A DNA stretch of 64,000 bases from UBA9676 sp963741615 (lineage in GTDB: Bacteria > Actinomycetota > Actinomycetes > Streptosporangiales > Streptosporangiaceae). Shown here piece after piece: positions 28,178 to 37,430 of this stretch. The notes beneath the pieces were generated by a model. The model was given only the letters and a program-made list of their open reading frames with translations, was not told where the DNA came from and did not search any database. Positions within the stretch are counted from its first letter, which is position 1, and each line of letters opens with the position of its first letter. The stretch spans positions 184,985 to 248,984 of the forward strand of contig CAVUIU010000008.1 in the NCBI GenBank assembly GCA_963741615.1. Direction: 5' to 3'. A program made the translations under genes and the position numbers.

Positions 28178-29794
28178 TTATCGCCCTGACCCGGCCGCAT
28201 CAGCCGCCGCCGGCGGCAGGCACGTACCGCGCATAGCGGGCGCCAGCCGCGGGCCGGCCGCTTGCTCGAATGCGTATGCGATCGCGATGAGCCCCGGCTC
28301 ACTCCACGCCGGGCCGATAAAGGACAGCCCGACCGGAAGCCCGGAGATCCCACCAGCCGGAACCGAGATGGCCGGGTACCCCGTTACCGCCGCCGGGCCG
28401 GAGGTGTGGAAGACGTCGTGGTCGCCGAGCAGGTAGTCGGTCAGCCAGGCCGGGTTCGCGGTCAGCGTGACGATGGCGTCCAGCCGGTGAGCCGCGAGCG
28501 GGCCGTCCAGGGCCTGTCTGGCCCGGCTGGCCACTTCCCCGCGTACGGCCAGGTAGTCGGGGTCGGCCAGGTCGCCGCTGGTGGCTTCGGCCTGCTCGAA
28601 CAGTTCCTGGCCAAAACGGGCCAGCACCCTGGCCCGGTGCCGGCGGTTGAACGCGATGAGCTCCGCCAGGGTGGCCGGGTGCTCGCCGGGGAGCGCCGCC
28701 AGGTAGGCGTTGAGGTCGTGCTTGAACTCGGTCAGCAGGGCGGTGAGCTCGGGCTCGGGGATCTTGTCCGCACCGGGCAGATCCACCGGGTTGACGAGAT
28801 GGGCGCCGAGCGCGGCCATCCGGGCGAGGGCCGCCTCCAGCACGGCCACGGTGGCCGCGCCCGCGGCCGCGGAGCCCTCCCGCCACACCCCGATGCGGGC
28901 TCCGGCCAGCGCGCCCGGGTCGAGAAACGCGGTGTAGTCGCCGGGCTGGCCGACCGCGGCGGCGGTGACCGGATCACCCGGGTCGGCGCCGGCCATCGCG
29001 GACAAGAGCGCGGCGGCGTCCGCCACGCTGCGCGCCATCGGGCCAGCGGTGTCCTGGGCTCCCGAGACCGGCACGATCCCGCCCCGGCTGACCAGGCCGA
29101 GCGTGGGCTTGATACCGACGATCCCGCAGGCGCTTGCCGGGCAGACGATGCTGCCGTCGGTCTCGGTCCCCACGGCGACCGCCGCCAGGCCGGCCGCGAC
29201 CGCCACCGCCGAGCCCGAGCTGGAGCCCGACGGGTTCCGGTCGAGCGCGTGCGGATTGGCCGCCTGCCCGCCGAGGGTGCTCCAGCCACTGGTGGAGTGG
29301 GGGGAGCGGAAATTGGCCCATTCCGACAGGTTCGCCTTGCCAAGGATCACCGCGCCCGCCTCGCGCAGCCTGGTGACCAGCCAGGCATCGCCCTGTTCGG
29401 ACCCCGCGAGGGCGGGTGACCCGGCGGTGGCTGGCATCCCCCTGACCGCGATGTTGTCCTTGACCAGCACCGGGATGCCCTGGAGCGGCCGCGCCGCAGT
29501 CCCCCCGGCCCGTGCCCGGTCGCTGGCTCCCGCCCGGTCGCTGGCCTCCGCCCGGTCGCTGGCCTCCGCCTCGGCAACCACGTCGCCGTTGACGCTGATG
29601 ACCGAGTGCAGCACGGGGTCCAGCCGCTCGATCCGGCTCAGGTAGAACCCGGCCAGCCCGCGCGCGGTGACAGTGCCTGCCGCCAGCGCCTCCCGCAGCG
29701 CCGCGACGGTGGCCCCGTCGGCCGTCATGGTGCTGCCGGGGATCGTCTCGCTCGCTGCCGGGGGCTCTGGCATGGGGGAAGAATAACGGGCCAC
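28178..29794 (-). CDS. Amidase signature family enzyme
   Basis: 538 aa. Ser-cisSer-Lys hydrolase: Lys in LQGIPVLVKDNIAVRGMP, the serine-rich signature NPSGSSSGSAVAVAAGLAAVAVGTETDGSI, and cofacial residues in GIVGIKPTLGLVSRGGIVPVSGAQDTAGPMARSV. It lacks the partner subunits of GatCAB, so it is a stand-alone amidase of unknown substrate. An 18-bp repeat (29518-29575) gives EASDRAEASDRAGASDRA before the catalytic Lys. An ATG at 29773 is an alternative start. Ends ten bases before mshC, so probably cotranscribed. Confidence 0.88.
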   Translation of the reverse strand: MARYSSPMPEPPAASETIPGSTMTADGATVAALREALAAGTVTARGLAGFYLSRIERLDPVLHSVISVNGDVVAEAEASDRAEASDRAGASDRARAGGTAARPLQGIPVLVKDNIAVRGMPATAGSPALAGSEQGDAWLVTRLREAGAVILGKANLSEWANFRSPHSTSGWSTLGGQAANPHALDRNPSGSSSGSAVAVAAGLAAVAVGTETDGSIVCPASACGIVGIKPTLGLVSRGGIVPVSGAQDTAGPMARSVADAAALLSAMAGADPGDPVTAAAVGQPGDYTAFLDPGALAGARIGVWREGSAAAGAATVAVLEAALARMAALGAHLVNPVDLPGADKIPEPELTALLTEFKHDLNAYLAALPGEHPATLAELIAFNRRHRARVLARFGQELFEQAEATSGDLADPDYLAVRGEVASRARQALDGPLAAHRLDAIVTLTANPAWLTDYLLGDHDVFHTSGPAAVTGYPAISVPAGGISGLPVGLSFIGPAWSEPGLIAIAYAFEQAAGPRLAPAMRGTCLPPAAADAAGSGR

Positions 29795-29804
29795 GGCCGC
29801 GAGT

Positions 29805-29858
29805 CATGATCACGGACGACCACACGCGGTTTTCGGCGGGCGATCGTCCGTGATCATG
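29805..29858. repeat. Perfect 15-bp inverted repeat between two minus-strand genes
   Basis: catgatcacggacga (29805-29819) is mirrored at 29844-29858 with a 24-nt loop. It lies between the stop of the CPBP gene and the start of the amidase gene. There is no T-tract, so it may be a factor-dependent terminator, a messenger-stabilising hairpin or a dispersed palindrome. Confidence 0.7.
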
Positions 29859-29883
29859 GTCAGGGGCGGGGCAGGGCGGGGGC

Positions 29884-30663
29884 TCAGGGGAGCCAGGAGA
29901 CGTGGCCGTGCAGGGCGGCGTAGCCCACGAAAGCGACCGCGTCGATCAACGCGTGGGCGATGATGAACGGAGTCACCCTGCCCCATCTGCGGTACAGCAC
30001 GCCGAACACCACGCCCATCGCCGCGTTGCCGATGAACCCGCCGAATCCCTGGTAGAGGTGGTACGAGCCGCGGAGCACCGCACTGAGTATGATCGCGTGG
30101 GCCGGTGACCAGTCGAGCTGATCCAGCCGCCGCAGCAGATAGGCGAGGACCAGGATCTCTTCCAGCACCCCGTCGTGCAGCGCGTCGAGGATGAGCACCG
30201 GGGTCCGCCACCACACCGCGGGCAGGTTTTCCGGGACCACGTTGAGGCTGACCCCAAGGTGGAACGCCGTCAGGTAGAAGCCCAGGCCGATCCCGCCGAT
30301 GATCGCCGCCAGGGCCGCGCCCCGGGCCAGGTCGCTGGCGGGCCGTTTCGTGTCCAGGCCGATCGAGGACGGCGACTCGCCCGACCGGGCCAGCATGTAG
30401 AACACCAGTGCCACCGGGGCGAAGGCGACCAGGAGGTTGGCCAGTTGCAGCGTGAGGTCAAGCAGCGGGCGCCCCGGCGCCAGCGACCCGACGAGCAGCG
30501 CTTGCTGGCGCTGGAGTGTCTTGTGCGCCGTGAGCGACCCGATCAGGCTGATGACCGCGAGCAGCCCGCTGGCGCCGAGCGACACCGCGAACACAACAAC
30601 GATCTCCCAGCCCAGCAGCCGCCTCGTGAGCGGCGGGAGGCCAGTGTCCTGCCCCGGAATCAC
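29884..30663 (-). CDS. CPBP-family intramembrane metalloprotease
   Basis: 259 aa polytopic membrane protein of the CAAX-protease/Abi family. Catalytic motifs: DGVLEEILVLAYLL (motif 1; the Arg of the usual EExxxR is displaced), SAVLRGSYHLYQG (motif 2), and HALID (motif 4). Six to seven hydrophobic segments. Substrate unknown. Start is GTG 30663. Confidence 0.82.
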   Translation of the reverse strand: MIPGQDTGLPPLTRRLLGWEIVVVFAVSLGASGLLAVISLIGSLTAHKTLQRQQALLVGSLAPGRPLLDLTLQLANLLVAFAPVALVFYMLARSGESPSSIGLDTKRPASDLARGAALAAIIGGIGLGFYLTAFHLGVSLNVVPENLPAVWWRTPVLILDALHDGVLEEILVLAYLLRRLDQLDWSPAHAIILSAVLRGSYHLYQGFGGFIGNAAMGVVFGVLYRRWGRVTPFIIAHALIDAVAFVGYAALHGHVSWLP

Positions 30664-30726
30664 CTCTGGACTCTAAGGCATTCACCTGAGCGTCCCCTGA
30701 ACGTCCCCTGAACGTCCCGGCAGACC

Positions 30727-31566
30727 TCAGGCACCGGCGGCGGAGACGATCGCGTCGGTCACGAAGCCGAGCACCAGGCCCAGCAGGATCCCCCAGGCGA
30801 CCAGTTCCTTCAGCTTGGTGGCACGCGCGACGGCGAGGAGCTCGATCACGACGTACAGGATGGAGCCCGCCGCCAGGGCCAGGAACGCGATGGTCATCAG
30901 GGGCGCGGTGATCTGCATGCCGACAATGGTGCCGACGAAGGTGGGCCCGCCGCCGATGAGCCCGAGCAGCGCGAGCCGCCGCCAGGACGGCCGCTCCCCG
31001 GCCGCGGCCAGCGGCGCCACGATGCCGAACCCCTCCGTCGCGTTGTGCGCGCCGAACCCGATCACCAGGAGCAGCGCCAGGCTCAGGCGGCCTGCCGCCG
31101 CGGAAGCCCCGATGGCCAGGCCCTCGCCCATGTTGTGCAGCCCGATGCCGACGGCGATCAGCATCGACAGGGCCGCGGCGCGGGCACGGGCGGCATCGGG
31201 GCCGGCCGGGATCAAGGCCGGCTGCGCCGTCGCCGCCCCCGGCCCCTCCGGCCGCAGGCGCGCGGCCCGGTGCTTCATCCAGCGGTCGAAGTAGACCAGG
31301 CCGATCAGCCCGGCGGCCAGGCACACCAGCATGACGCCGCCGTCGGCGACTGCCCTGGCGTAGTGATGAAGGCCCAGCGCGGCGTCGGCGGGCGCCCAGG
31401 CGTTGGTGAGGACATCCCACAGCAGGAAGATCAGGATGCCGATGGCCAGCGCGTTGAGGAACGCCTTGAGCCGTGGCACCGAGGCCCGCACGCGGCCGAG
31501 CGGCAAGCCGATGAAGATGGTGACGCCCGCGAAGGCTCCGAGGAGGGCGATCTGGGTTGCGGGCAC
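30727..31566 (-). CDS. ZIP-family metal transporter
   Basis: 279 aa, eight hydrophobic segments with a long loop after segment 3. Metal-site motifs sit in consecutive helices: GIGLHNMGEGLAIG and GFGAHNATEGFGIV, the classical H-N-x-x-E-G pair of ZIP transporters. Imports zinc, iron or manganese. A DtxR/IdeR-like box lies 130 bases upstream, which suggests iron or manganese repression. Confidence 0.88.
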   Translation of the reverse strand: MPATQIALLGAFAGVTIFIGLPLGRVRASVPRLKAFLNALAIGILIFLLWDVLTNAWAPADAALGLHHYARAVADGGVMLVCLAAGLIGLVYFDRWMKHRAARLRPEGPGAATAQPALIPAGPDAARARAAALSMLIAVGIGLHNMGEGLAIGASAAAGRLSLALLLVIGFGAHNATEGFGIVAPLAAAGERPSWRRLALLGLIGGGPTFVGTIVGMQITAPLMTIAFLALAAGSILYVVIELLAVARATKLKELVAWGILLGLVLGFVTDAIVSAAGA

Positions 31567-31992
31567 GAAAGCTCCTCCTGATGGCTCGGCGGGCCGGGCT
31601 GTCCCGGCGGTCCGGGCTGCTGCGCGGTCCGGGCCGCTGCGCGGTCCAGGCTGTCCCGGCGGCGGCCCCTCGTCCGGGCGCCGGGTCAGGATAGCCTAAG
31701 TAAGGTATACCTAACAGCGCAACCCGGTGCCCGGACCGGGGGCAGTTTGCCGGGCTCGGGCGGGCTCTGGCAGCCCGCGTCGCAGCGCCCGGCGCGCGGC
31801 CCCGGACAGGCGCCGGCCGCCACGCCCGCATGGCGCGGCGGCCGACGATCCCGCTGCGGCGGCCATTGACGCCGCCACTGTGTATGACATCTGGTGGGCC
31901 TGTCTCGACAGGCTCATCGCCAGGGGGGTGTATCCGGGTGGTGACATTACTGACGATCCCCCGGCAGATCTTATTGACCCTGTTGAATCCCG
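31567..31992. other. Non-coding interval upstream of the ZIP gene
   Basis: 426 bases. Contains the DtxR-like box (31696-31714). No reading frame has a convincing protein; a plus-strand frame through 31727-32077 overlaps the DUF397 gene and looks spurious. Confidence 0.5.
31696..31714 (-). promoter_or_regulatory. DtxR/IdeR-type metal-repressor box
   Basis: On the minus strand TTAGGTATACCTTACTTAG matches 12 of 19 positions of the DtxR/IdeR consensus TTAGGTTAGGCTAACCTAA, including both outer arms. It lies upstream of the ZIP gene, and a divalent-metal-loaded repressor would shut the transporter off when metal is plentiful. Confidence 0.6.
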
Positions 31993-32238
31993 TCAGGAAA
32001 CCAGCCCGATCAGCAGGTCATCGAATTCGCCCAGCTTGACGCCTTCGATGAGCGCCGCGATCTCGGCCCGGGTGTAGATGAGAGCTGGGCCGTCCGGATT
32101 CCTGGAGTTACGCACAGCGAACTGATCGGTGCCGACCTTGGCGAGCTCGACACAGGCTCCCTGCGAGTTGCTGATGCTGCTCTTGCGCCACGTAGCCCCG
32201 GAGAGTTCCGCGGCCGACATTCCGTTGTACGTGTTCAT
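31993..32238 (-). CDS. DUF397 domain-containing protein
   Basis: 81 aa. Typical DUF397 pattern: SGATWRKSSISNSQGACVELAKVG, then VAVRNSRNPDGPALIYTRAEIAALIEGVKLGEFD-type sequence. Small cytoplasmic protein always encoded next to XRE/DUF5753 regulators in actinomycetes, thought to be an antitoxin-like or modulating partner. The ATG overlaps the stop of the XRE gene (ATGA), so the two are co-translated. Confidence 0.95.
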   Translation of the reverse strand: MNTYNGMSAAELSGATWRKSSISNSQGACVELAKVGTDQFAVRNSRNPDGPALIYTRAEIAALIEGVKLGEFDDLLIGLVS

Positions 32239-33110
32239 GTATCCATGACTTCCTTAAGCATCCCGCTCAGGATATCGACAGAACGTTCTGGTGACTCACT
32301 TTCTACACTAAGTCGTTCCATGACCTCGGTGTATTTTTCTACATCGTCACGTTTATCCAGATATAGGGCGCTTGTGAGTTGTTCGAGATAGACCACGTCC
32401 GGCAGATCAGGCTCCGGGAACCGCATGATGGTGAACGCCCCGGCCTCGGCCGCGTGGCCGCCTGACCGGAAGGGCATCACCTGGAGCGTGACATTCGGCT
32501 CATACGTGGCCTCAATCAACTGCACGAGCTGTTCTCGCATCACCTCCATCCCGCCGATGGGGCGCCGCAGCGCCGCCTCGTCCACGATCGCCCACAGCCG
32601 GGGGCCGCCCTGCTTGGTAAGCAGTTCCTGCCGGCCCATGCGAAGGCTGATCCTGCGCTCAATCTCCTCGGGTGCTGCGCCCGGCTGCCCGAGCCGCACC
32701 ACCGCCCGGGCGTATTCCGCCGTCTGGAGCAGCCCGGGGACGAACTGCACTTCATACAGCCGGATGAGGGACGCCGCCTCCTCCAGGCCCACGTAGACGC
32801 CGAACCAGTCCGGCAGGACGTCGCCGTACTTGTGCCACCAGCCGGGCGAGTTGGCCTGCCTGGCGAGCTCCACCAGCGTGGCTGACTCGTCGTCGTCCAC
32901 GCCGTACAGCGCGAGCAGGTCGACGACGTCGCGCTCCTTGAAGCTGACCCGGCCCAGCTCCATCCGGCTGATCTTGGAGCCGGATGCCCGGATGGTGTAT
33001 CCGGCCTCTTCGCGGGTGATCCCGTTCGCCTCGCGCAGCAGTCGCAGCTGGGAGCCCAGGAGGATCCGCAGGACGGTCGGGCCGCTCCCTGGCTGCGCTG
33101 ATATCACCAC
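32235..33110 (-). CDS. XRE-family regulator with DUF5753
   Basis: 291 aa. HTH at residues 15-75 (LLGSQLRLLREANGITREEAGYTIRASGSKISRMELG), then DUF5753 (YEVQFVPGLLQTAEYARAVV, ISLRMGRQELL, LWAIVDEAALRRPIGGMEVMREQLVQL). GTG 33110 with GGGGGT upstream gives the usual family length; the longer frame to 33188 is unlikely. Partner of the DUF397 gene and the divergent ATPase-fold gene, a module repeated across Streptomyces and relatives and linked to development and antibiotic control. Confidence 0.93.
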   Translation of the reverse strand: MVISAQPGSGPTVLRILLGSQLRLLREANGITREEAGYTIRASGSKISRMELGRVSFKERDVVDLLALYGVDDDESATLVELARQANSPGWWHKYGDVLPDWFGVYVGLEEAASLIRLYEVQFVPGLLQTAEYARAVVRLGQPGAAPEEIERRISLRMGRQELLTKQGGPRLWAIVDEAALRRPIGGMEVMREQLVQLIEATYEPNVTLQVMPFRSGGHAAEAGAFTIMRFPEPDLPDVVYLEQLTSALYLDKRDDVEKYTEVMERLSVESESPERSVDILSGMLKEVMDT

Positions 33111-33306
33111 CGGGACCCCCTCAGCTCCCGCTTCGGCGATCCGTGAGCACGTTCCTCGTCGGTCCTCCCCCGGGCCGCGCACGTGCACCCATCGGTTTCA
33201 TCTGCACGTGCATCTGGCCTTGCGTTTGCAAGTTACACAAGGGATGATAGCGCTTGCGCCGCGAGCGCACGCCTAAACGTGCCAGCGACATAGGACGGGT
33301 AACCGC

Positions 33307-33867
33307 ATGACCGCACACCGGGCGGCCCTGCCACTGACGGCGGAGGTCAACGGTATGAGCCGGGTTAGCTTCCGCGCGGCGAGCATGCCCCACGGAATGC
33401 GCCAGGCGAGCCACTTGGTGCCGGCACAGCCCCACGCGGAGAGCACGAGCTACCTGCCAGCCCAGCCGGCCGCCACCTGCCTGCTCCGGCCGCGGCTCGA
33501 GTCGGTCAAGACCGGCCGGGACTTCACCCAGGCCACGCTGCTGAGCTGGGACATGGCCGCCCTCACCGACCCTGCCGAACTCGTCGTCTCCGAACTGGTG
33601 ACCAACGCACTGCGGCACGGCATCCCGTCCGCCCGCGAGCCCGCGGGCGGGCACCACATCCGGCTGCGCCTGCTCGCGCAGGCCCCGTTCGTGATGTGCA
33701 TGGTGACCGACCCGGGCATCGACATCCCGGTGCTGCGCGAATCCGGGCCGACCGAGGAAAGCGGACGCGGGCTGAACGTGGTCGAGTGCTGCAGCGTGCG
33801 GTGGGGCTGGCATCTTCTCGACGAAGGCGGCAAAGCCGTCTGGGCATTGCTGCGGCCACCCACGTGA
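33307..33867 (+). CDS. Anti-sigma-factor-like ATP-binding protein (HATPase_c_2)
   Basis: 186 aa. RsbW/SpoIIAB-type GHKL ATPase fold: N-box ELVVSELVTNALRHG and G1/G2 boxes VTDPGIDIP and EESGRGLNVVECC. The first 60 residues are unrelated. Divergent from the XRE/DUF397 pair, completing the three-gene module. Proteins of this kind bind or phosphorylate anti-anti-sigma factors; its partner is not known here. Confidence 0.9.
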   Translation: MTAHRAALPLTAEVNGMSRVSFRAASMPHGMRQASHLVPAQPHAESTSYLPAQPAATCLLRPRLESVKTGRDFTQATLLSWDMAALTDPAELVVSELVTNALRHGIPSAREPAGGHHIRLRLLAQAPFVMCMVTDPGIDIPVLRESGPTEESGRGLNVVECCSVRWGWHLLDEGGKAVWALLRPPT

Positions 33868-34001
33868 TCGCGGGTACCTCATCAAGGCAGGGCGGTATCT
33901 GGTCAAGGGAGAGCGGCGCGGCTAGGCTCGGTGCGCCGCCGTCCCGGTGAACCGCGAGCCATCAACTCGGCGCGCCCGCCGGAGTTCGTGAGGAGCCCCA
34001 G

Positions 34002-34499
34002 ATGTACCAGCCATACCCGCAGGATGGCGGGATGCCGCCCGAGCCCGTCCGGCCCACCCCACCGGGACCGGTGCGGAATGCGGTCCTGCTCATGTATGCG
34101 GGCGCCGCGCTGAGCGCGGTCACCCTGATCGTGACCGTGCTGAGCTTCCACGCCATCGAGAGGGTCATCCGCAACGCGACGAGCACGCTGACCCAGCAAC
34201 AGGTGCATCAGGCCGCGGTGCTCGCGGTCACCATCGCCGTGGTGGAAAGCCTGATCGCCATCGGCTTGTGGCTGCTGATGGCCTGGGCGAACAAGAACGG
34301 GCGGAACTGGGGTCGGATCACCGCCACCGTGCTGTTCGGCCTGAACACCCTCTTCCTGCTGCTCAGCTTCGTCCGGGCGAGCGTCTCGATCAGCCTGGCG
34401 TTCTCGCTGCTGGTCTGGCTGGTCGGCCTCGGTGCCATCGTGTTGCTGTGGCGCAAGGATTCCAGCCAGTACTTCGCCGCCGTGAGCAGCCGGCCCTGA
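34002..34499 (+). CDS. Four-helix membrane protein, function unknown
   Basis: 165 aa. N-terminal Pro-rich cytosolic tail (YQPYPQDGGMPPEPVRPTPP), then four hydrophobic segments: AVLLMYAGAALSAVTLIVTVL, AAVLAVTIAVVESLIAIGLWLLM, ITATVLFGLNTLFLLLSF and LAFSLLVWLVGLGAIVLLWRK. A common small actinobacterial membrane protein with no assigned role. The gene ends seven bases before the convergent methyltransferase. Confidence 0.8.
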   Translation: MYQPYPQDGGMPPEPVRPTPPGPVRNAVLLMYAGAALSAVTLIVTVLSFHAIERVIRNATSTLTQQQVHQAAVLAVTIAVVESLIAIGLWLLMAWANKNGRNWGRITATVLFGLNTLFLLLSFVRASVSISLAFSLLVWLVGLGAIVLLWRKDSSQYFAAVSSRP

Positions 34500-34506
34500 G
34501 CCCCGG

Positions 34507-35355
34507 TCAGCCGGCCCCGCGCATCAGCGCGTAGCACGCCACGGCGGCGGCGGCGACCACGTTCAGCGAGTCCACCCCGAGCGCCATCGCGTGCGGGCTC
34601 ATCGGGACGCAGACGCTTTCGTCGGCCTCGCGCAGCCAGTGGGAGGACAGGCCGTCGCCTTCCGAGCCGAGCATGAGCGCGACCCGGCCGGGCGGGCCGG
34701 GCTGGCCGGGCGGGCCCGCTGCCGCCACCCTGTCCAGGGCCGGCGCGGACTGGTCGGGAACCAGGGCGAGCAGCCGGAAGCCCGCCGCGCGCAGCCCGGC
34801 CAGGCCCCCGTACCAGTCGGTCATCCGCGCGTAGGGGATGGCGAAAACCGCGCCCATCGAAACCTTGACCGCGCGGCGGTAGAGCGGGTCCGCGCACCGG
34901 GGCGCCAGCACCACCGCCCCCACCCCGAGCGCGGCAGCGCACCGGAAGATCGCCCCGACGTTCCCGTGGTCGACGAGGTCTTCCAGCACCAGAATCCGGC
35001 TGTGGCCGGCCGTGACGGCACCGACCGCGGGCAGCGGCCGCCGGGCCATCGACGCCAGCGCGCCCCGGTGCACGCGGTAGCCGGTGATCCGCTCCGCGAC
35101 GTCAGGGGGGGTCACGTACACCGGGCACGCGCACGCCTGCGCCAGATCGGCGAGACCGGCCATCCGGTCCGCGGTCGCCAGCAGCGAGCGCACCGGATAA
35201 CCAGCCCCGACCGCACGCCTGATCACCTTCTCCCCCTCCGCCACGAACAGCCCGTATCTGGCCTCCAGGCTCGTGCGCAAGGAGGTGTCGGTGAGGCGCA
35301 CGTAGTCGGCCAGTCGCGGATCACCGGGATCGTCCACCCGGATGGCGTCGGTCAC
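34507..35355 (-). CDS. TrmH/SpoU-family rRNA/tRNA 2'-O-methyltransferase
   Basis: 282 aa. N-terminal SpoU_sub_bind domain (RYGLFVAEGEKVIRRAV) then the SPOUT knot with motifs LVLEDLVDHGNVGAIFRCAAALGVGAVVLAP, ALMLGSEGDGLS and VPMSPHAMALGVDSLNVVAAAAV. Methylates an rRNA or tRNA ribose with SAM; exact site unknown. GTG 35355 directly precedes conserved sequence. The Pro/Ala tract PPGQPGPPG interrupts the loop before the last motif. Confidence 0.92.
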   Translation of the reverse strand: MTDAIRVDDPGDPRLADYVRLTDTSLRTSLEARYGLFVAEGEKVIRRAVGAGYPVRSLLATADRMAGLADLAQACACPVYVTPPDVAERITGYRVHRGALASMARRPLPAVGAVTAGHSRILVLEDLVDHGNVGAIFRCAAALGVGAVVLAPRCADPLYRRAVKVSMGAVFAIPYARMTDWYGGLAGLRAAGFRLLALVPDQSAPALDRVAAAGPPGQPGPPGRVALMLGSEGDGLSSHWLREADESVCVPMSPHAMALGVDSLNVVAAAAVACYALMRGAG

Positions 35356-35532
35356 ATCCCCAGTCTGGCCGGCCACGGCTCCGGCGGAGCGGGCAGGAGC
35401 GCACGGCGAAATGGGCAAGCCGCGCCGCCGCTTTCCCCGGTCCGCTACAGTCATGCGCGCGAAGAGCCAGCAGGTTCGGGCGCCCGGAGTGACGCCGGCT
35501 GGCCTGCGGGGCCCTTGTGACAGAGGGATGCC

Positions 35533-37326
35533 GTGAACGCTGCACGGAGCAGGCGGGGCCGGAACTACCGCCCGGGGCGCAGGCGCCGGACGCGCGCGGC
35601 CGCGCTGACCGGCCTCGCCGCTGTCATCGCCGCCACCTTCCTGCTCGCGCTGGGCGCCCGGGCCGTCATCGCCCGGGACGCCTGCGCCAGCCACCCGGTG
35701 GTGGTGAACGTGGCCTCCGCCACCGACATCGCACCGGTGGTGCGCCACCTCGGCGGGTACTTCAACCGCCTGAAGCAGCAGGTTGACGGCCGGTGCGTGC
35801 GGGTCGCGGTCACGGCTGAGCCGCCGGGCGCGGTGACGGCGCGGCTCACCGGCGCCGCGGCGTCCCCGCACCTGCCGCCGCCCGACGCCTGGATCCCCGA
35901 TTCGGACCTGTGGGCCGGCCTGGCAAGCCAGCCGGCGGGCGCGGCCCGGCGGATCAGGCCCTCCGGCATCACCCTCGCCAGCAGCGCGCTTGTCATCGTG
36001 ATGCCGCGGCCGGCCGCGGCCCTGGCCCCCGCCTTCGGCACCACGGTCAGCTGGAAATTCCTGCTCCCCCAGAGTGCGGGTGGCCCGGCCGCCGCGCTCG
36101 AGCTGCACGTCGAGTTCCCCGACCCCACCAGCAGCGCAACGGGGCTCGTGGCGCTCACCCAGATCCAGCGGATCATCGGCCGGGGCGCGGCCGCCCAGGC
36201 CGCTCTCACCAGTTTCGCGATGCACGTCCAGGTCGGGCCGGCGGCGGCCGGCGCTTCGCCGCTGGCGTCGCTGGCCACCTGGGCGCCCTTGCCCGGCTCG
36301 GGTGCCGCCTCCGGGCCGGTCCTGGTCACCACCGAGCAGGCGGTGGTCCAGTTCGACCGCGCGCATCCGCGGCAGCCGCTCGCGGTGCGCTATCCGGCCG
36401 GGGGCAGCCAGGAACTCAGCTATCCCTACCTGATCACCACCGCCAGCCCGCTGATGGTGGCGGCGGCCGGCAGATTCGGGGAACTGCTGCGGTCAAGTTA
36501 CGCCACGTCATACGTGCGTTATGCGGGCTTCCGCTCGGGCGGCGGGGTGGCCGGCGACTGGCCTGCCTCGTTCGGGCTGACCAGGAGCAGCCCGCCTGTG
36601 CTGCCGCCGCCGGGCCTGGCGGAGGCCCGGATCACCCTCCGCGGCTGGCAGCGGCTCAGCCTGGGCTCGCGTGACCTCGCGCTGATCGACGTCTCCTCGG
36701 CGATGGCCGCGGCGACCCGGCCGGGGGAACCGGGCGGGCCGGGGGGACCGGGCGGGCCGGATCTGGAGCAGGTGCTCGACCGGGGCGCCGGACTGGGTCT
36801 GGCGCCGCTCCCCGACGGCACCCAGCTGGGCTTGTGGACGTTTCCCAGCCGCATCGCGGAAGGCCGGTCCTACCAGGAACTGGTCCCGGTCGGGCCGCTG
36901 CCCGATGCCCTGGGGCACTTCACCCGCCGGCAGCGGATCCAGCGCCTGGCCCAGTCCGGCCAGCCGCTCCCGCACGCCCCGGCCCCCCTGTACGGCACCA
37001 TCCTGACCGCCTACCAGCAGATGCTCGCCACCTACCAGCCCCGGCGCACGAACGCCGTGCTGGTGCTGACCGCCGGGGTCAACCACGACCCTGACGACAT
37101 CTCCGCCGGCACGCTGGTCCGTGACCTGCAGGTGCTCTACGACCCCAGGCGCCCGGTCAAGATCGTGGCGATCATGCTCGGCCGGGCCGGGGACCTGCAC
37201 GCGCTGACGGAGATCGCCGCCACCACGAAGGGGCAGGCCAGCGCGATCACCCACTACGCCAATCTCGGCCAGGCCGTCGCCGCCACCCTGGCTCGCGCGC
37301 TCTGCCAGCAATCCTGTGCCAGCTAG
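35533..37326 (+). CDS. Exported substrate-binding protein with C-terminal VWA domain
   Basis: 597 aa. One membrane anchor (AAALTGLAAVIAATFLLALGARAVIA). Residues 55-340 resemble an extracellular solute-binding fold (VVVNVASATDIAPVVRHLGGYF, WIPDSDLWAGL, LVTTEQAVVQFDRA). Residues 375-590 are a VWA domain with a MIDAS-like DVSSAMAA and TAGVNHDPDDIS. Gene unit alone; not linked to an ABC permease, so it more likely scaffolds or senses than transports. Starts with GTG after AGAGGG. Confidence 0.82.
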   Translation: MNAARSRRGRNYRPGRRRRTRAAALTGLAAVIAATFLLALGARAVIARDACASHPVVVNVASATDIAPVVRHLGGYFNRLKQQVDGRCVRVAVTAEPPGAVTARLTGAAASPHLPPPDAWIPDSDLWAGLASQPAGAARRIRPSGITLASSALVIVMPRPAAALAPAFGTTVSWKFLLPQSAGGPAAALELHVEFPDPTSSATGLVALTQIQRIIGRGAAAQAALTSFAMHVQVGPAAAGASPLASLATWAPLPGSGAASGPVLVTTEQAVVQFDRAHPRQPLAVRYPAGGSQELSYPYLITTASPLMVAAAGRFGELLRSSYATSYVRYAGFRSGGGVAGDWPASFGLTRSSPPVLPPPGLAEARITLRGWQRLSLGSRDLALIDVSSAMAAATRPGEPGGPGGPGGPDLEQVLDRGAGLGLAPLPDGTQLGLWTFPSRIAEGRSYQELVPVGPLPDALGHFTRRQRIQRLAQSGQPLPHAPAPLYGTILTAYQQMLATYQPRRTNAVLVLTAGVNHDPDDISAGTLVRDLQVLYDPRRPVKIVAIMLGRAGDLHALTEIAATTKGQASAITHYANLGQAVAATLARALCQQSCAS

Positions 37327-37430
37327 CTGGCACGATACGGGCCGATGCCGGGCCGGGCGGGGCGCAAAAAGTTCCGCAGAAACCTGGACCGCGGATGTCA
37401 ACCACATATCCGGGTCAGGCGTCTTGCATG

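Noticed and set aside
31727..32077. Plus-strand open frame across the DUF397 gene
   Set aside because: Overlaps a certain gene and shows no protein-like composition after its midpoint.
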